Of a stretch of DNA of 64,000 bases, positions 25,842 to 37,823 are shown piece after piece. Positions within the stretch are counted from its first letter, which is position 1; each line of letters begins with the position of its first letter. The stretch is from Burkholderiales bacterium (GTDB lineage Bacteria; Pseudomonadota; Gammaproteobacteria; Burkholderiales; Thiobacteraceae), in assembly GCA_023511995.1 (NCBI GenBank), contig JAIMAL010000006.1:1-64000 (forward strand). Direction: 5' to 3'. Below the pieces are notes generated by a model. That model did no database searches and was not told the DNA's origin. It worked only from the letters and a program-made list of their open reading frames with translations. Position numbers and translations under genes: made by a program.

Positions 25842-28265
25842 ATGGGCCTGTCATCCTCCGCTGTCTTCACCCCACCCCAAGCCATCGGGCGGTTCAAGCC
25901 CATCCGCCTTCTGGGGCGCGGCAGCCAAAGCGAGGTGTGGCTTGCCCACGATCCCCATCTCGACCGCCAGGTGGCCATCAAGACCGTCTCCTTTGCCGGG
26001 GCTGACCGCATCACTCGCACCGAAAGCCTGCTCAAGGAGGCGCGCCTCGCGAGTCGCTTAAGCCACCCCCACATCATCCCCCTCTATGATGCAGGAGAGC
26101 ACGCCGGCCAGCCCTATCTCGTCTTCGAATACGTGGAGGGCCGCACCCTGGCGCAGGTGCTCCGTGAGGAGGGTCCGCTGCCCGCGGCACGCGCTGCGGA
26201 AATCACCCTTCAGGTGCTAGATGCCATCGCCTCCGCCCATGCCCAGGGAATCGTCCACCGGGACCTCAAACCCTCCAACATTCTGCTGGATGCCCAGGGC
26301 CTGGCGCGGGTGATGGATTTTGGCATCGCCAGCCCCATTGCCGGTGCGGGCGCGCCGGAGGGCGGCCTCCTGGGCACGCCCGCCTACATGGCGCCCGAAT
26401 ACTTGGCGGGCGGCGTATGGGATGTCCGTTCCGATCTCTATGCGGTGGGCCTGATCCTCTACGAAATGCTCACCGGAGAGCCGGCCATCCGGGGTGTTGA
26501 CCTCAACGAAATTCTCAAGCAGGCCGCCGCCGGGATCAGCCGTGTGCCGTCGGCGGTGAAACCCGGCATCGATGAGCGCCTCGATGACATCGTGGGCAAG
26601 GCCCTTGCCCGGGAACCGGCGGCGCGTTTTGCCGATGCGCTGCAGATGCGCCAGGCGCTGGAAGCCTATCTGCAGCCGGCCCCGACAGCGGCACTGGCCG
26701 GCGGGGCGCGGCAAAGCACTCTGGAATTCCTCCTGCGCCGCATGCGCTTGAAGAGCGATTTCCCCGCGCTTTCGGAGGCGATCTCCACCATCAACCGCAT
26801 CGCCGCCTCCGACACCGACAGCGTCTCCCAGCTTTCCAATGCCATCCTGAAAGACTTCGGCCTCACCAACAAACTGCTCAAGCTGGTCAACTCGGTGTCC
26901 TTCTACAACTACGGCGGCGGCAACATCAGCACCGTTTCCCGGGTCGTGGTCATTCTGGGTTTCAGCGCGGTGCGCAATCTCGCCATGAGTCTGGTGCTCT
27001 TCGAGAACCTGCAGAACAAGACCCAGGCGGCGCAGCTCAAGGAGGAATTCGTGCGCGTGCTGTTTTCCGGCATGGTGGCGCGGGAAATGGCGGGCAAGGC
27101 CGGGGTGCGCGATGGCGAGGAAGCCTTCATCTGTGCCATGTTCCATCATCTGGGACGCATGCTCTGCCTTTTTTATTTTCCGGAGGAGGCCGAGGCCATC
27201 CGCAGCCGCATGACGAGCCAGAAGCTCGACGAGGACAGCGCCGCCATTGAGGTGCTGGGTCTTTCCTTCGAAGAACTGGGCATGGGCATTGCCAGAACTT
27301 GGGGCCTGCCGGAAACCATCATCCGCGCCATGCACAAACTGCCGGCGGGCCGCGTACACAAGGCGGCCAACCCGACGGAGCGGCTGCGGGTGCTGGCGGC
27401 TTTCGCCAACGAGCTTGCGGCCGTCATCGCCGAGGGCAGGCCGGAGACGCGGGGGGCGGAGATCGAACGACTCTCCCAACGTTTCGGCGACAGCATCAGC
27501 CTCAATGCCCGCCACCTGGCGGAAGTGGTGACGCGTTCCCTCAAGGAGGTGACGCAGTTTTCCGGAGCCGTCAATGGCAACTTCGGCAACAGTGCCTTCG
27601 CCCGGGATGCCCGCCAATGGCTGGGGCAACCCAATCCGACGACGCCGCAGGAGGAGGCCACCGCTGAACTCGCCGACACCGTGCTCAATGTTCAGGCCGG
27701 CGATGTGGTGCATCCTGCGCATCCGGAGGGCAGGGGACCGACACCGGAAGAATCCCAGCGAGCATTGCTGGCGGGCCTGCAGGAGATCAGCAATTCCCTC
27801 GTCAATGAGGCGCTCAGCCTCAACGACATCCTGCGCATGATCCTGGAGACCATGTATAGCGGCATGGGCTTTCACCGCGTGCTGTTCTGTGTGCGGGAAG
27901 GGCGGGAGAACGTGATGCAGGGCAAGTTCGGTTTCGGTGAGGGCGTACAGGCGCTCGCCCGCAGCTTCCGCTTCCCCATCGCCTCAATGCCGGACGTCTT
28001 CCACGTCGCCCTGGAGAAAAACGTGGACATCCTGATCACCGACATCGACGATCCGAAAATTGCGGCGCGCATTCCCACCTGGTACCGGCAGGCGGTAAGC
28101 GCCAAGACCTTCGTCATCTTCCCGGTGGTGGTGAAGGGGAAACCGGTGGGCCTGATCTACGCTGACAAACCCCGCGCCGGCGACATCGTGATCCCCGAAC
28201 AACTGCTGGGCACCCTCAAGGCGCTGCGCAACCAAGCCGTGCTGGCCATCCGGCAGACCCTGTGA
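25842..28265 (+). CDS. Ser/Thr protein kinase fused to HDOD and GAF domains
   Basis: The 807-residue protein has an N-terminal Hanks-type kinase (glycine loop LLGRGSQSEV, K47 in AIKTV, IVHRDLKPSN at 137-145, DFG at 159-161, APEY), an HDOD domain at about 290-490 (SQLSNAILKDFGLTNKLLK, VVILGFSAVRNLAM) and a C-terminal GAF-like domain at about 640-805. No membrane helix is seen, so it should be cytoplasmic. All kinase residues are present. HDOD domains often work in signalling to motility or c-di-GMP; the target here is unknown. Confidence 0.9.
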   Translation: MGLSSSAVFTPPQAIGRFKPIRLLGRGSQSEVWLAHDPHLDRQVAIKTVSFAGADRITRTESLLKEARLASRLSHPHIIPLYDAGEHAGQPYLVFEYVEGRTLAQVLREEGPLPAARAAEITLQVLDAIASAHAQGIVHRDLKPSNILLDAQGLARVMDFGIASPIAGAGAPEGGLLGTPAYMAPEYLAGGVWDVRSDLYAVGLILYEMLTGEPAIRGVDLNEILKQAAAGISRVPSAVKPGIDERLDDIVGKALAREPAARFADALQMRQALEAYLQPAPTAALAGGARQSTLEFLLRRMRLKSDFPALSEAISTINRIAASDTDSVSQLSNAILKDFGLTNKLLKLVNSVSFYNYGGGNISTVSRVVVILGFSAVRNLAMSLVLFENLQNKTQAAQLKEEFVRVLFSGMVAREMAGKAGVRDGEEAFICAMFHHLGRMLCLFYFPEEAEAIRSRMTSQKLDEDSAAIEVLGLSFEELGMGIARTWGLPETIIRAMHKLPAGRVHKAANPTERLRVLAAFANELAAVIAEGRPETRGAEIERLSQRFGDSISLNARHLAEVVTRSLKEVTQFSGAVNGNFGNSAFARDARQWLGQPNPTTPQEEATAELADTVLNVQAGDVVHPAHPEGRGPTPEESQRALLAGLQEISNSLVNEALSLNDILRMILETMYSGMGFHRVLFCVREGRENVMQGKFGFGEGVQALARSFRFPIASMPDVFHVALEKNVDILITDIDDPKIAARIPTWYRQAVSAKTFVIFPVVVKGKPVGLIYADKPRAGDIVIPEQLLGTLKALRNQAVLAIRQTL

Positions 28266-28379
28266 AAGGCATATCATCCGAGACCTTGCCCGAGGTTTCC
28301 CAGGCGCCCCCTTTTTACGGATTTCCTGGGCATCGTGGGCGGGATTCTCTCCAAGGGCAACGGCACGGCGGAGGTGTGC

Positions 28380-28424
28380 AAAAACATGAAAGCCCCGCAA
28401 CCAGGCGCGGTCTGGGCGAGGCTT
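28380..28424 (-). terminator. Terminator of tRNA-Asn
   Basis: On the minus strand, AAGCCTCGC and GCGGGGCTT pair (one G:T), enclosing a smaller CCAG/CTGG hairpin, followed by a T-rich tail (TCATGTTTTT). It starts seven bases beyond the CCA end of tRNA-Asn. Confidence 0.65.
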
Positions 28425-28430
28425 CGAATC

Positions 28431-28505
28431 TGGCTCCGGCGGTTGGGATCGAACCAACGACCAACGGATTAACAGTCCGCTGCTCTACCGCTGAGCTACG
28501 CCGGA
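28431..28505 (-). tRNA. tRNA-Asn (GTT)
   Basis: The 75-base gene folds as a cloverleaf with acceptor TCCGGCG/CGCCGGA, anticodon loop CTGTTAA (anticodon GTT), T-loop GGTTCGATCC and an encoded CCA end. It has its own sigma-70 promoter and its own terminator, so it is a single-gene unit antisense to the two flanking genes. Confidence 0.97.
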
Positions 28506-28534
28506 AGGGAAAAGGCCCGCGCAAGAAGCCGCGT

Positions 28535-28563
28535 ATAATAGCCAGTTCACCCGTTGCGGTCAA
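28535..28563 (-). promoter_or_regulatory. Sigma-70 promoter of tRNA-Asn
   Basis: On the minus strand TTGACC and TATTAT are separated by exactly 17 bases. A GC-rich discriminator follows, as in stringently controlled stable-RNA promoters. The expected start site is about 23 bases upstream of the mature tRNA. Confidence 0.85.
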
Positions 28564-28587
28564 CACGCGAAGCGTTTCCCTGCCGCC

Positions 28588-29895
28588 ATGAGAGCCATCA
28601 AAGTCCTTGCCGTCGTCCTCCTGGCATTGCTCCTGATTGCCTTCGCGTTGCCCCTTGTCCTTCCGCTGAAGAGCTATATCCCCACCCTGGAAAAACTCGC
28701 CGGCGAAGGACTGGGCGAGCCGGTGACGATCGGCGCGCTGAAGGTGCGGCTGCTGCCGGTGCCGGTGGCGGCGGTGGAGGATATCCGCATCGGCACTGCC
28801 CAGGAGGTTCATATTGGCAGCGTGCGCGTCTATCCCGATCCGTGGACGCTTACGGCACCGGTGAAGGTGTTGCGGCGGGTGGAAGTGGACGGGGTGGTGG
28901 TGGACCGCGCGCTCCTAAGCCGGTTAAGCCGCTTTGCCCGGCAAAAGGCAACGCCACCGCAGGTTGCCTTGCGCCGGCTGGAGATCAGCAATGCCAGACT
29001 CGTGATGGGTGACTGGCAATGGGGCCCTTTGCGCCTTGCTGCGGACTTCGATGCGAGAGGTCCCAACCGTGTGGAGGCGGGGCAGGCCGACCAAAGCCTG
29101 ACCATCGTGCTCACCCCACAAGGGGAGCACTACGACCTGACGCTTGCCGGACACAACTGGACTCTGCCGGCAAAACCCGCCCTGCGTTTCGACGATCTGC
29201 GCGGCACAGGGCGACTTGAGGGTGACAGGCTCGAACTTGCGCTAGATGGCAGACTCTACGGCGGGGATCTCCGTTTGAACGGCAATGTGGCCTGGCAGGA
29301 GGGCGTGCGGATAAAGGGGGAGGCGAAGGTGGCGGAGGTGGAAATCGGCCCCCTTGTGCGCCTGGTGAGTCCCTCGACGGGGCTAAGCGGGCTAATCTAT
29401 GGCAGCGGCCGCTTCGCGCTGGCTTCAGCCGATGCCGGGCACCTTGCCGACAGCCTGCGCGCCAGCTTCCGCTTCGAGGTGAAGCGCGGCGTGCTCTCCG
29501 GCTTCGATCTAGCCGGCGCCGTGCGCGCCCTCGCTGGCCAGGGTACCCGCGGCGGTCAGACGAGCTTCAACGAGTTCACGGGCCTTCTCAACATCACCGG
29601 TCGCCACATTGCCCTGCGCGAGCTGCGCATCGCCTCTGGCCTTCTGCAGGCGAACGGGGAACTCGACATCCTGCCCAGCCGCAAGCTTTCCGGTCGCGCC
29701 AAAGTGGAGATGAAGGGAACGGCCAGTCTGGTGAGCGTACCCCTGGAAGTGGGCGGGACCCTTGATGATCCCGTGCTCTTCCCCAACCGCGCGGCCCTGG
29801 CTGGTGCGGCCGTGGGCACCGGTTTGCTGGGCCCGGGTCTTGGCACGACGGTGGGCGCCAAGGCCGGCGAGGCACTGGACAAACTCCTGCGCTAG
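28588..29895 (+). CDS. AsmA-family protein
   Basis: AsmA-like proteins bridge the envelope and are thought to help move phospholipids. The 435-residue protein has one N-terminal membrane anchor (VLAVVLLALLLIAFALP), the repeated beta-rich groove segments typical of the family (VEDIRIG, LRRLEISNARLV, FNEFTGLLNITG) and a C-terminal stretch rich in Gly and Ala (LAGAAVGTGLLGPGLG). It is shorter than E. coli AsmA (617). It converges with the aminotransferase gene. Confidence 0.82.
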   Translation: MRAIKVLAVVLLALLLIAFALPLVLPLKSYIPTLEKLAGEGLGEPVTIGALKVRLLPVPVAAVEDIRIGTAQEVHIGSVRVYPDPWTLTAPVKVLRRVEVDGVVVDRALLSRLSRFARQKATPPQVALRRLEISNARLVMGDWQWGPLRLAADFDARGPNRVEAGQADQSLTIVLTPQGEHYDLTLAGHNWTLPAKPALRFDDLRGTGRLEGDRLELALDGRLYGGDLRLNGNVAWQEGVRIKGEAKVAEVEIGPLVRLVSPSTGLSGLIYGSGRFALASADAGHLADSLRASFRFEVKRGVLSGFDLAGAVRALAGQGTRGGQTSFNEFTGLLNITGRHIALRELRIASGLLQANGELDILPSRKLSGRAKVEMKGTASLVSVPLEVGGTLDDPVLFPNRAALAGAAVGTGLLGPGLGTTVGAKAGEALDKLLR

Positions 29896-29925
29896 GGGCC
29901 TGCCCGCTGCCCCCCGCGCAGGCGC

Positions 29926-31152
29926 TCAGTGGGCGAGCGCCCTGCCGATGCGTGTCAACGCCTGCTCGAGGTTTTGTAGCGAGGTGGCGAAGGAAAGACG
30001 GAGGTAGCCCTCGAGACCGAAGGCCGAACCCGGCACCACCGCCACCCCGGCCTTTTCCAACAGATAGCTGCTGAGGGCGATGTCGGTGGGTTCGGCAATG
30101 ACCCCCCTGTCGTGCAGGTTGCGGATCGCCTGGCGAAAATCGGGGAAGGCATAGAAGGCGCCGCCGGAAGGCAGGCATTTCACACCGGGCATCCGATTGA
30201 GGGCCTCCACCACGAAGCGGTGGCGCTCGCGGAAGGCCTCGACCATGGGTCGGATGCAGGCCTGGTCGCCATTTAGCGCCGCTTCCGCCGCCACCTGGGA
30301 GATGGAGGTGGGGTTGGAAGTGCTCTGGGACTGGACGTTGGTCATCGCGGTGATGACGGGTTCCGGTCCTGCCGCATAACCGATGCGCCAGCCGGTCATG
30401 GCATAGGCCTTGGACACGCCGTTGAGCACCAGGGTGCGGTCGTAAAGCTCGGGGCAGGCGTTGAGGATGTTGACGAAGGGCGCATCGGTGAGGCGGATGT
30501 GCTCGTACATGTCATCGGTGGCGATGATCACGCGCGGGTGCGCCTTCAGCACTTCCCCCAAAGCCTTCAGTTCATCGAGCCCGTACACAGCGCCGCTGGG
30601 GTTGCTGGGACTGTTGATCACCACGAGTCTCGTGCGGGGGGTGAGTGCCGCCTCCAGTTGGGCGGGGGTGATCTTGAACCCCTGTTCGATGCCCGCCTCG
30701 ACGAACACGGGCTTGCCGTCGGCGAGGAGCACGATGTCCGGATAGGACACCCAATAGGGCGCAGGAATCACCACCTCGTCGCCCGGATTGATGAGCGCCT
30801 GCACCAGGTTGTAAAAGCTCTGCTTGCCACCACATGAAACGAGAATCTGCCGGGGGCCGTATTCCAGGCCGTTATCCCGGCGGAATTTATTGATGATGGC
30901 TTGTTTGAGCGAGGGCGTGCCGTCCACCGCGGTGTATTTGGTGAAACCCCTGTGGATGGCCTCGATGGCGGCGGCCTTGATGTGTTCCGGCGTGTCGAAG
31001 TCGGGTTCACCGGCACCCAGACCGATGATGTCGCGGCCGCTGGCTTTGAGGCTCGCCGCGAGCGCCGTCACGGCGAGGGTGGGGGAGGGCTTGATCGCCT
31101 GTACACGTCTTGCGAGTTCCACCTTCTGCTTTCCTGTGCTCTGCAGGGGCAT
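29926..31152 (-). CDS. Aspartate aminotransferase, subgroup Ib type
   Basis: The 408-residue enzyme is a close match to bacterial subgroup Ib aspartate aminotransferases: [59 protein letters not shown] and the PLP lysine in [18 protein letters not shown]. It probably interconverts aspartate and oxaloacetate with glutamate/2-oxoglutarate. It is transcribed divergently from uvrB. Confidence 0.9.
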   Translation of the reverse strand: MPLQSTGKQKVELARRVQAIKPSPTLAVTALAASLKASGRDIIGLGAGEPDFDTPEHIKAAAIEAIHRGFTKYTAVDGTPSLKQAIINKFRRDNGLEYGPRQILVSCGGKQSFYNLVQALINPGDEVVIPAPYWVSYPDIVLLADGKPVFVEAGIEQGFKITPAQLEAALTPRTRLVVINSPSNPSGAVYGLDELKALGEVLKAHPRVIIATDDMYEHIRLTDAPFVNILNACPELYDRTLVLNGVSKAYAMTGWRIGYAAGPEPVITAMTNVQSQSTSNPTSISQVAAEAALNGDQACIRPMVEAFRERHRFVVEALNRMPGVKCLPSGGAFYAFPDFRQAIRNLHDRGVIAEPTDIALSSYLLEKAGVAVVPGSAFGLEGYLRLSFATSLQNLEQALTRIGRALAH

Positions 31153-31230
31153 CTACCGAACCCTTGCCCGCGGGGCGGAGGGGCGCCCGTGCTAGAATTC
31201 TCACGCGTTGCAAAATCAGCGATTCTACCC

Positions 31231-33300
<2,070 letters not shown>

Positions 33301-33304
33301 AACC

Positions 33305-33820
33305 ATGAACGGGAAAAAGAAGGTCTCCGTGCTCTTCGTCTGCATGGGCAACATCTGTCGCTCCCCAACCGCGGAGGCGGTATTCCGTGCCCATCTCGAG
33401 GAAGCCGGTTTGCATCACCATGTGGAGGTGGATTCCGCCGGCACCCATGATTACCACATTGGCCAACCCCCGGATGCCCGGGCGCGCGCTGCCGGCCTGC
33501 GGCGCGGGTATCGCATGGACCATCTGCGCGGACGCCAGGTGAGCGAGCGGGATTTCGAGCGCTTCGACTATGTGCTGGCGATGGACATGGACAACCTCGA
33601 GCATCTTGTGCGCCTGTGTCCGCAGACGCATGCCCATAAGCTTTCGCTGTTCATGGAATACGCGCGCAATTTCCGCGAGCGCGAGGTGCCCGATCCCTAC
33701 TACGGCGGTCCGGCCGGCTTCGAGCAGGTGCTGGACATGGTGGAGGACGCCAGCCGCGGACTCCTCGAACACATCCGCCGGCGCCATTTCGGCCCCGGCA
33801 GACGGGGCGAAGAACAGTAA
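33305..33820 (+). CDS. Low-molecular-weight protein tyrosine phosphatase
   Basis: The 171-residue phosphatase has the P-loop FVCMGNICRSPTAE with nucleophile C13 and R19, and the general acid in VPDPYYGG. It could act on tyrosine phosphate or, less likely, as an arsenate reductase relative. It follows uvrB by four bases and ends at a strong bidirectional terminator. The C-terminal tail is basic (RRRHFGPGRRG). Confidence 0.93.
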   Translation: MNGKKKVSVLFVCMGNICRSPTAEAVFRAHLEEAGLHHHVEVDSAGTHDYHIGQPPDARARAAGLRRGYRMDHLRGRQVSERDFERFDYVLAMDMDNLEHLVRLCPQTHAHKLSLFMEYARNFREREVPDPYYGGPAGFEQVLDMVEDASRGLLEHIRRRHFGPGRRGEEQ

Positions 33821-33822
33821 AG

Positions 33823-33856
33823 AAAAACGCCGTGCCATAGAGGGCACGGCGTTTTT
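33823..33856. terminator. Bidirectional terminator between phosphatase and rne
   Basis: AAAAACGCCGTGCC and GGCACGGCGTTTTT form a perfect 14-bp inverted repeat around six bases, with A-run and T-run flanks that serve both strands. It ends uvrB-phosphatase transcription from the left and rne from the right. Confidence 0.93.
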
Positions 33857-33862
33857 CGGCGC

Positions 33863-36379
33863 CTACGCGTCGCGCCGGGTTTCCACCTGGGTGAGGGGCT
33901 CATTGCTCACCGGCGCGGGCGGTTGCGCCCAGGCCGGTTTGGGACGGGGGCCGCGTGGTTTGGGGGGTTCCTCGACGAGTTGGGCCTTCACCGCGGCCAC
34001 GGCCTCGGGACGGGTTTCGATCATCACCAGACCCGCCGCCTCGAGATCCACGGGCTCAAGGCGGGGCGCTGGCGGCGTTTCCGTCACCTTCACCGGTGCC
34101 GGCGCCGCCTCTGGGAGCGCGAAGGGCAGTTCGCTTTGCGCGCTCACCGGCACCGGCGCCGGGGCTTCCCCGGGGGTGGCGGCAGCGCCCTTCGCGGCGC
34201 GGCTTTCGGCGGCATCCTCGATGATGCACTCGATCACGGGCGCGCGCGGCGCCTCCCGTTGCCGTTCGCGGCCGCGCTCCCGCCGGCCATTGCCCCGCTC
34301 CCCTTCTGCAGGAGCAGGGGGGCTTCCCGTCGCGGTTTCAACGGCTGTCGCCTCTGGCGCTTTTGTCTCGGCAGGGGCCGCCGCGGCCCCTTCGCGGCGC
34401 TCACCGCGGCCCCGGCCCCGACGCCCACGCCGGCCGCCACGCTCCCCCACGCGTTCCGTCATGCGCTCCTGGGCTTCGGTCGGCGGGGAGGAGCGGGGGG
34501 GCGCCTGCTCCGGGCGTGCCTGGGGTGGCGCTTCGCTGCGGCCCTCGGCCGAAACCACCGCACGAGCCTCTCCCCGATCGCTGCGGTGACGGTCACGACC
34601 CCGACCCCGTCCCCGACGCTCGCCCCGTTCCCCACGGGCAGGGGTGCGGCGCGGTACCGCCGGGGCTTCCGCCTCTTTTTTCTCGCCACCGAAGAGGCCG
34701 GCAAACCAGCCCGCCACCTTGGACAGCCAGGCTTCCTTCTTCTCTTCCTTTTCCGGGGCCTTCTCCGCCACCACCGGCGCCGGCTGGGCCGGGGTGATGT
34801 CGCGCACTGCGGCCACCTGCCGCGGCTTGGGCGGCTCCGGCACTTCCGGCTCGGTGACTTCCGCCGGCGCCTCCACCAGCTCGTAACTGCGACGGTCGAT
34901 GGCGGCCACCTCGTCGGCCTTCAGCCGCTGCACGGTGAAATGGGGCGTCTGCAGGTGCACGTTGGGGATGAGCACCACGCTCACCTTGAAGCGGGCCTCG
35001 ATCTTCCAGATGTCGGCGCGCTTTTCGTTGAGGAGATAGGTGGCCACGTCCACCGGAATCTGGGCATGCACCGCTGCCGTGTGTTCCTTCATGGCCTCTT
35101 CCTGGATCAGGCGCAGGATGTGCAGGGCGGTGGATTCGGCGCCGCGGATATGCCCGGTGCCGTTGCAGCGGGGACAGACCACATGGCTGGTTTCACCGAG
35201 GGAGGGCTGCAGGCGCTGGCGCGACAGTTCCAGGAGGCCAAAGCGGGAAATCTTGCCCATCTGCACCCGCGCCCGGTCGAGATGGAGGGCATCGGCCAGG
35301 CGTTTTTCCACTTCCCGCTGGTTGCGCTGGCTCTCCATGTCGATGAAGTCGATGACGATGAGGCCCCCCAGGTCACGCAGCCGCAACTGACGGGCGATCT
35401 CGTCGGCGGCCTCCAGATTGGTGCGGAAGGCCGTCTCCTCGATGTCCGCGCCCTTGGTGGCGCGGGCGGAGTTCACATCGATGGCGGTGAGGGCCTCGGT
35501 GTGATCGATGACGATGGAACCGCCGGAGGGCAGGGTGACCGAACGCGCATAGGCGGATTCGATCTGGTGCTCGATCTGGAAGCGGGAGAAAAGGGGAACG
35601 TCATCCCGATAGAGCTTGATCTTGTTGACATTCTGCGGCATGACGTGACTCATGAACTGTCGCGCCTGCTCGTAGATGTCCTCGGTATCGATGAGGATTT
35701 CGCCGATGTCCGGTTGGAAAAGGTCGCGGATGGCGCGAATGACCAGGCTGCCTTCCTGGTAGATGAGGAAGGGGCCGGACTGGCTGGCCGCTGCCGCCTC
35801 GATGGCGCGCCAAAGTTGCAGGAGATAGTTGAGGTCCCACTGCAGTTCCTCGACCGTGCGGCCGATGCCCGCCGTGCGGGCGATGATGCTCATGCCCGGC
35901 GGCACGTCCAGCTTGGACATGGTCTCGCGCAGCTCGTCCCTTTCCTCCCCCTCGATGCGGCGGGAGACCCCGCCACCGCGCGGGTTGTTGGGCATGAGCA
36001 CGAGATAGCGGCCGGCCAGACTGATGAAGGTGGTGAGGGCCGCCCCCTTGCTGCCGCGCTCGTCCTTTTCCACCTGGACGATGAGTTCCTGGCCTTCCTT
36101 GACCGCGTCCTGGATGCTGGCCCGGCCCACCGTTGCCCCTTCGCGGAAATAGCTGCGGGCGATTTCCTTGAAGGGCAGGAAGCCATGCCGCTCCGCCCCA
36201 TAATCCACGAAGCAGGCTTCGAGACTGGGTTCGATGCGGGTGATGACCCCTTTGTAGATGTTGGACTTGCGCTGTTCCTTGGCTGAGGATTCGATGTCGA
36301 GATCAATGAGCTTCTGACCGTCGACGATGGCCACACGCAGTTCCTCGGCCTGCGTGGCGTTGAACAACATGCGTTTCAT
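33863..36379 (-). CDS. rne: Ribonuclease E
   Basis: RNase E starts mRNA decay and matures stable RNA. The 838-residue protein has the S1 domain (about 35-120), the catalytic domain with D301 (TAIDVNSARAT) and D344 (VIDFIDMES), and the zinc-link CPRCNGTGH (C402, C405). The C-terminal third is disordered, rich in Pro, Glu and Arg (RGERRGRGRGRDRHR, RGGRRGRRGRGRGERR), and is a likely RNA-binding and degradosome scaffold. The start MKRMLFNATQ matches E. coli. A long untranslated leader precedes it. Confidence 0.95.
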   Translation of the reverse strand: MKRMLFNATQAEELRVAIVDGQKLIDLDIESSAKEQRKSNIYKGVITRIEPSLEACFVDYGAERHGFLPFKEIARSYFREGATVGRASIQDAVKEGQELIVQVEKDERGSKGAALTTFISLAGRYLVLMPNNPRGGGVSRRIEGEERDELRETMSKLDVPPGMSIIARTAGIGRTVEELQWDLNYLLQLWRAIEAAAASQSGPFLIYQEGSLVIRAIRDLFQPDIGEILIDTEDIYEQARQFMSHVMPQNVNKIKLYRDDVPLFSRFQIEHQIESAYARSVTLPSGGSIVIDHTEALTAIDVNSARATKGADIEETAFRTNLEAADEIARQLRLRDLGGLIVIDFIDMESQRNQREVEKRLADALHLDRARVQMGKISRFGLLELSRQRLQPSLGETSHVVCPRCNGTGHIRGAESTALHILRLIQEEAMKEHTAAVHAQIPVDVATYLLNEKRADIWKIEARFKVSVVLIPNVHLQTPHFTVQRLKADEVAAIDRRSYELVEAPAEVTEPEVPEPPKPRQVAAVRDITPAQPAPVVAEKAPEKEEKKEAWLSKVAGWFAGLFGGEKKEAEAPAVPRRTPARGERGERRGRGRGRDRHRSDRGEARAVVSAEGRSEAPPQARPEQAPPRSSPPTEAQERMTERVGERGGRRGRRGRGRGERREGAAAAPAETKAPEATAVETATGSPPAPAEGERGNGRRERGRERQREAPRAPVIECIIEDAAESRAAKGAAATPGEAPAPVPVSAQSELPFALPEAAPAPVKVTETPPAPRLEPVDLEAAGLVMIETRPEAVAAVKAQLVEEPPKPRGPRPKPAWAQPPAPVSNEPLTQVETRRDA

Positions 36380-36859
36380 CTGTGTGGTCTCCCGCGCTCA
36401 GGACACGGGAAGGCCAGACCGCGCCCATCCCGGGGATGGGCGATGGCTGCTCAAACGGCGGAGGTGGGTGGAAATCCGGTCTCGTCGAGGGGCATCGAAT
36501 GGGTCTGGTTGAAACTTTGGCGATGGGATGCATCTTCAACGCACCGGCAGCGGGTCAGCCGTGGACCCGGGCCGCTGACGTCATGCCTTTCATCACCGTA
36601 AATTGGGGCCGGCGCGCCATGCGCGTCGGCGGAATCCCATGTGCTCTGAGCGCGCAATTTCAAGTACTATCGCTGCTTTTGTCGCGGCGGTGAGCGAGTT
36701 AACCGCCTGCTGGGCGACGCCGGTCAGGGGTGCCGGGCGCTTTCACTCAAAGCACACCGCCATCGCCGCTTGTCGGGGACCGGATGACCCGTCCGGCCGC
36801 TCGCCCGGAGCCGCTCTGGCGGCGGAGGAGCCAAGGCCGGAAGCAACAGTATATTGAAA
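36380..36859 (-). promoter_or_regulatory. Non-coding interval: probable long 5' leader of rne
   Basis: About 480 bases without a convincing gene separate rne and rluC. A perfect 9-bp hairpin, CGCCCATCC/GGATGGGCG at 36422-36442, lies about 43 bases upstream of the rne ATG, and GTCAGC/GCTGAC pair at 36554-36579. In E. coli the 361-base rne leader folds into hairpins through which RNase E controls its own mRNA; a similar role here is inference. No clear sigma-70 promoter pair was found. Confidence 0.5.
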
Positions 36860-37807
36860 ATGAAAGAGTTAAGCAAAGAATCCGTCATCTGGCTGGAAAT
36901 CGGCGAGGAGGCCGCCGGCCAGCGCATCGACAATTTCCTGCTGCGGGAGCTCAAAGGTGTCCCCAAAAGCCACATCTACCGCATCCTGCGCACCGGCGAG
37001 GTGCGGGTGGACAGCCGACGGGTGACGGCCGCCCATCGCCTCACCCCTGGCGAGCGGCTGCGCCTTCCGCCCCTCACTCGCGCCGTCCGGGAGGCCGGCC
37101 GCGCCAGCCCCTTCAGAGGGCGGGTGCTCTACGAGGATGAGGCGCTCCTCGTGGTGGACAAACCGGCGGGATTCGCCGTCCATGGGGGCAGTGGGGTTTC
37201 CCATGGCCTCATCGAACAGTTGCGGCAGGCGCGCCCCGAGCTGCGCTTCCTGGAACTCGTCCACCGTCTGGACAAAGACACTTCGGGCGTCTTGCTGCTG
37301 GCGAAGAAACGCTCCGCCTTGGTGCGCCTGCACGCCCTGTTGCGGGAAGGAAAGGTGGAGAAACACTACCTGGCCCTGGTCAAGGGGCGTTTCCCCCATG
37401 CCCGCCAGCATGTGCGACTGCCCCTCGCCAAATACGTGACGGAAAGCGGGGAGCGGCGCGTCAGCGTGACCGAAACGGGCCAGGCTGCCCATACCGTGCT
37501 CACCCTGGTGGAACGCTTCGATGACTACAGCCTGCTGGAGGCGGAACTCAAGACCGGGCGCACCCATCAGATCCGGGTTCACCTCGCCCATCTCGGTCAC
37601 CCCATCGTGGGCGACGAGAAATACGGGGACTTCCCCTTGAACAAGCGGCTCGCCAAAGAGGGGGTGAAGGGCATGTTCCTCCATGCCCGGCGGGTGGCCT
37701 TCGCCCATCCGGTGACGGGTGACAGGGTGAGCTGGGAAGCGCCCCTCCCCGCCGCCTGGGAGGCGTTTCTCGCCCGCCTGAAAAACGAGAGGGCGCGCAC
37801 GCAATAG
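36860..37807 (+). CDS. rluC: 23S rRNA pseudouridine synthase, RluC type
   Basis: RluC makes pseudouridine at 955, 2504 and 2580 of 23S rRNA. The 315-residue protein has an N-terminal S4 domain (RIDNFLLRELKGVPKSHIYR) and the catalytic motif HRLDKDTSGVLL with D138, followed by KTGRTHQIRVH. The ATG at 36860 is preferred; a TTG two codons earlier is possible. No Shine-Dalgarno sequence is seen. Its neighbour rne is divergent, as in many proteobacteria. Confidence 0.93.
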   Translation: MKELSKESVIWLEIGEEAAGQRIDNFLLRELKGVPKSHIYRILRTGEVRVDSRRVTAAHRLTPGERLRLPPLTRAVREAGRASPFRGRVLYEDEALLVVDKPAGFAVHGGSGVSHGLIEQLRQARPELRFLELVHRLDKDTSGVLLLAKKRSALVRLHALLREGKVEKHYLALVKGRFPHARQHVRLPLAKYVTESGERRVSVTETGQAAHTVLTLVERFDDYSLLEAELKTGRTHQIRVHLAHLGHPIVGDEKYGDFPLNKRLAKEGVKGMFLHARRVAFAHPVTGDRVSWEAPLPAAWEAFLARLKNERARTQ

Positions 37808-37823
37808 GTAGGTCTTATTACCC

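Noticed and set aside
33923-36286. Long open frame on the plus strand opposite rne
   Set aside because: RNase E on the other strand has all catalytic and zinc residues; the plus frame shows no domain.
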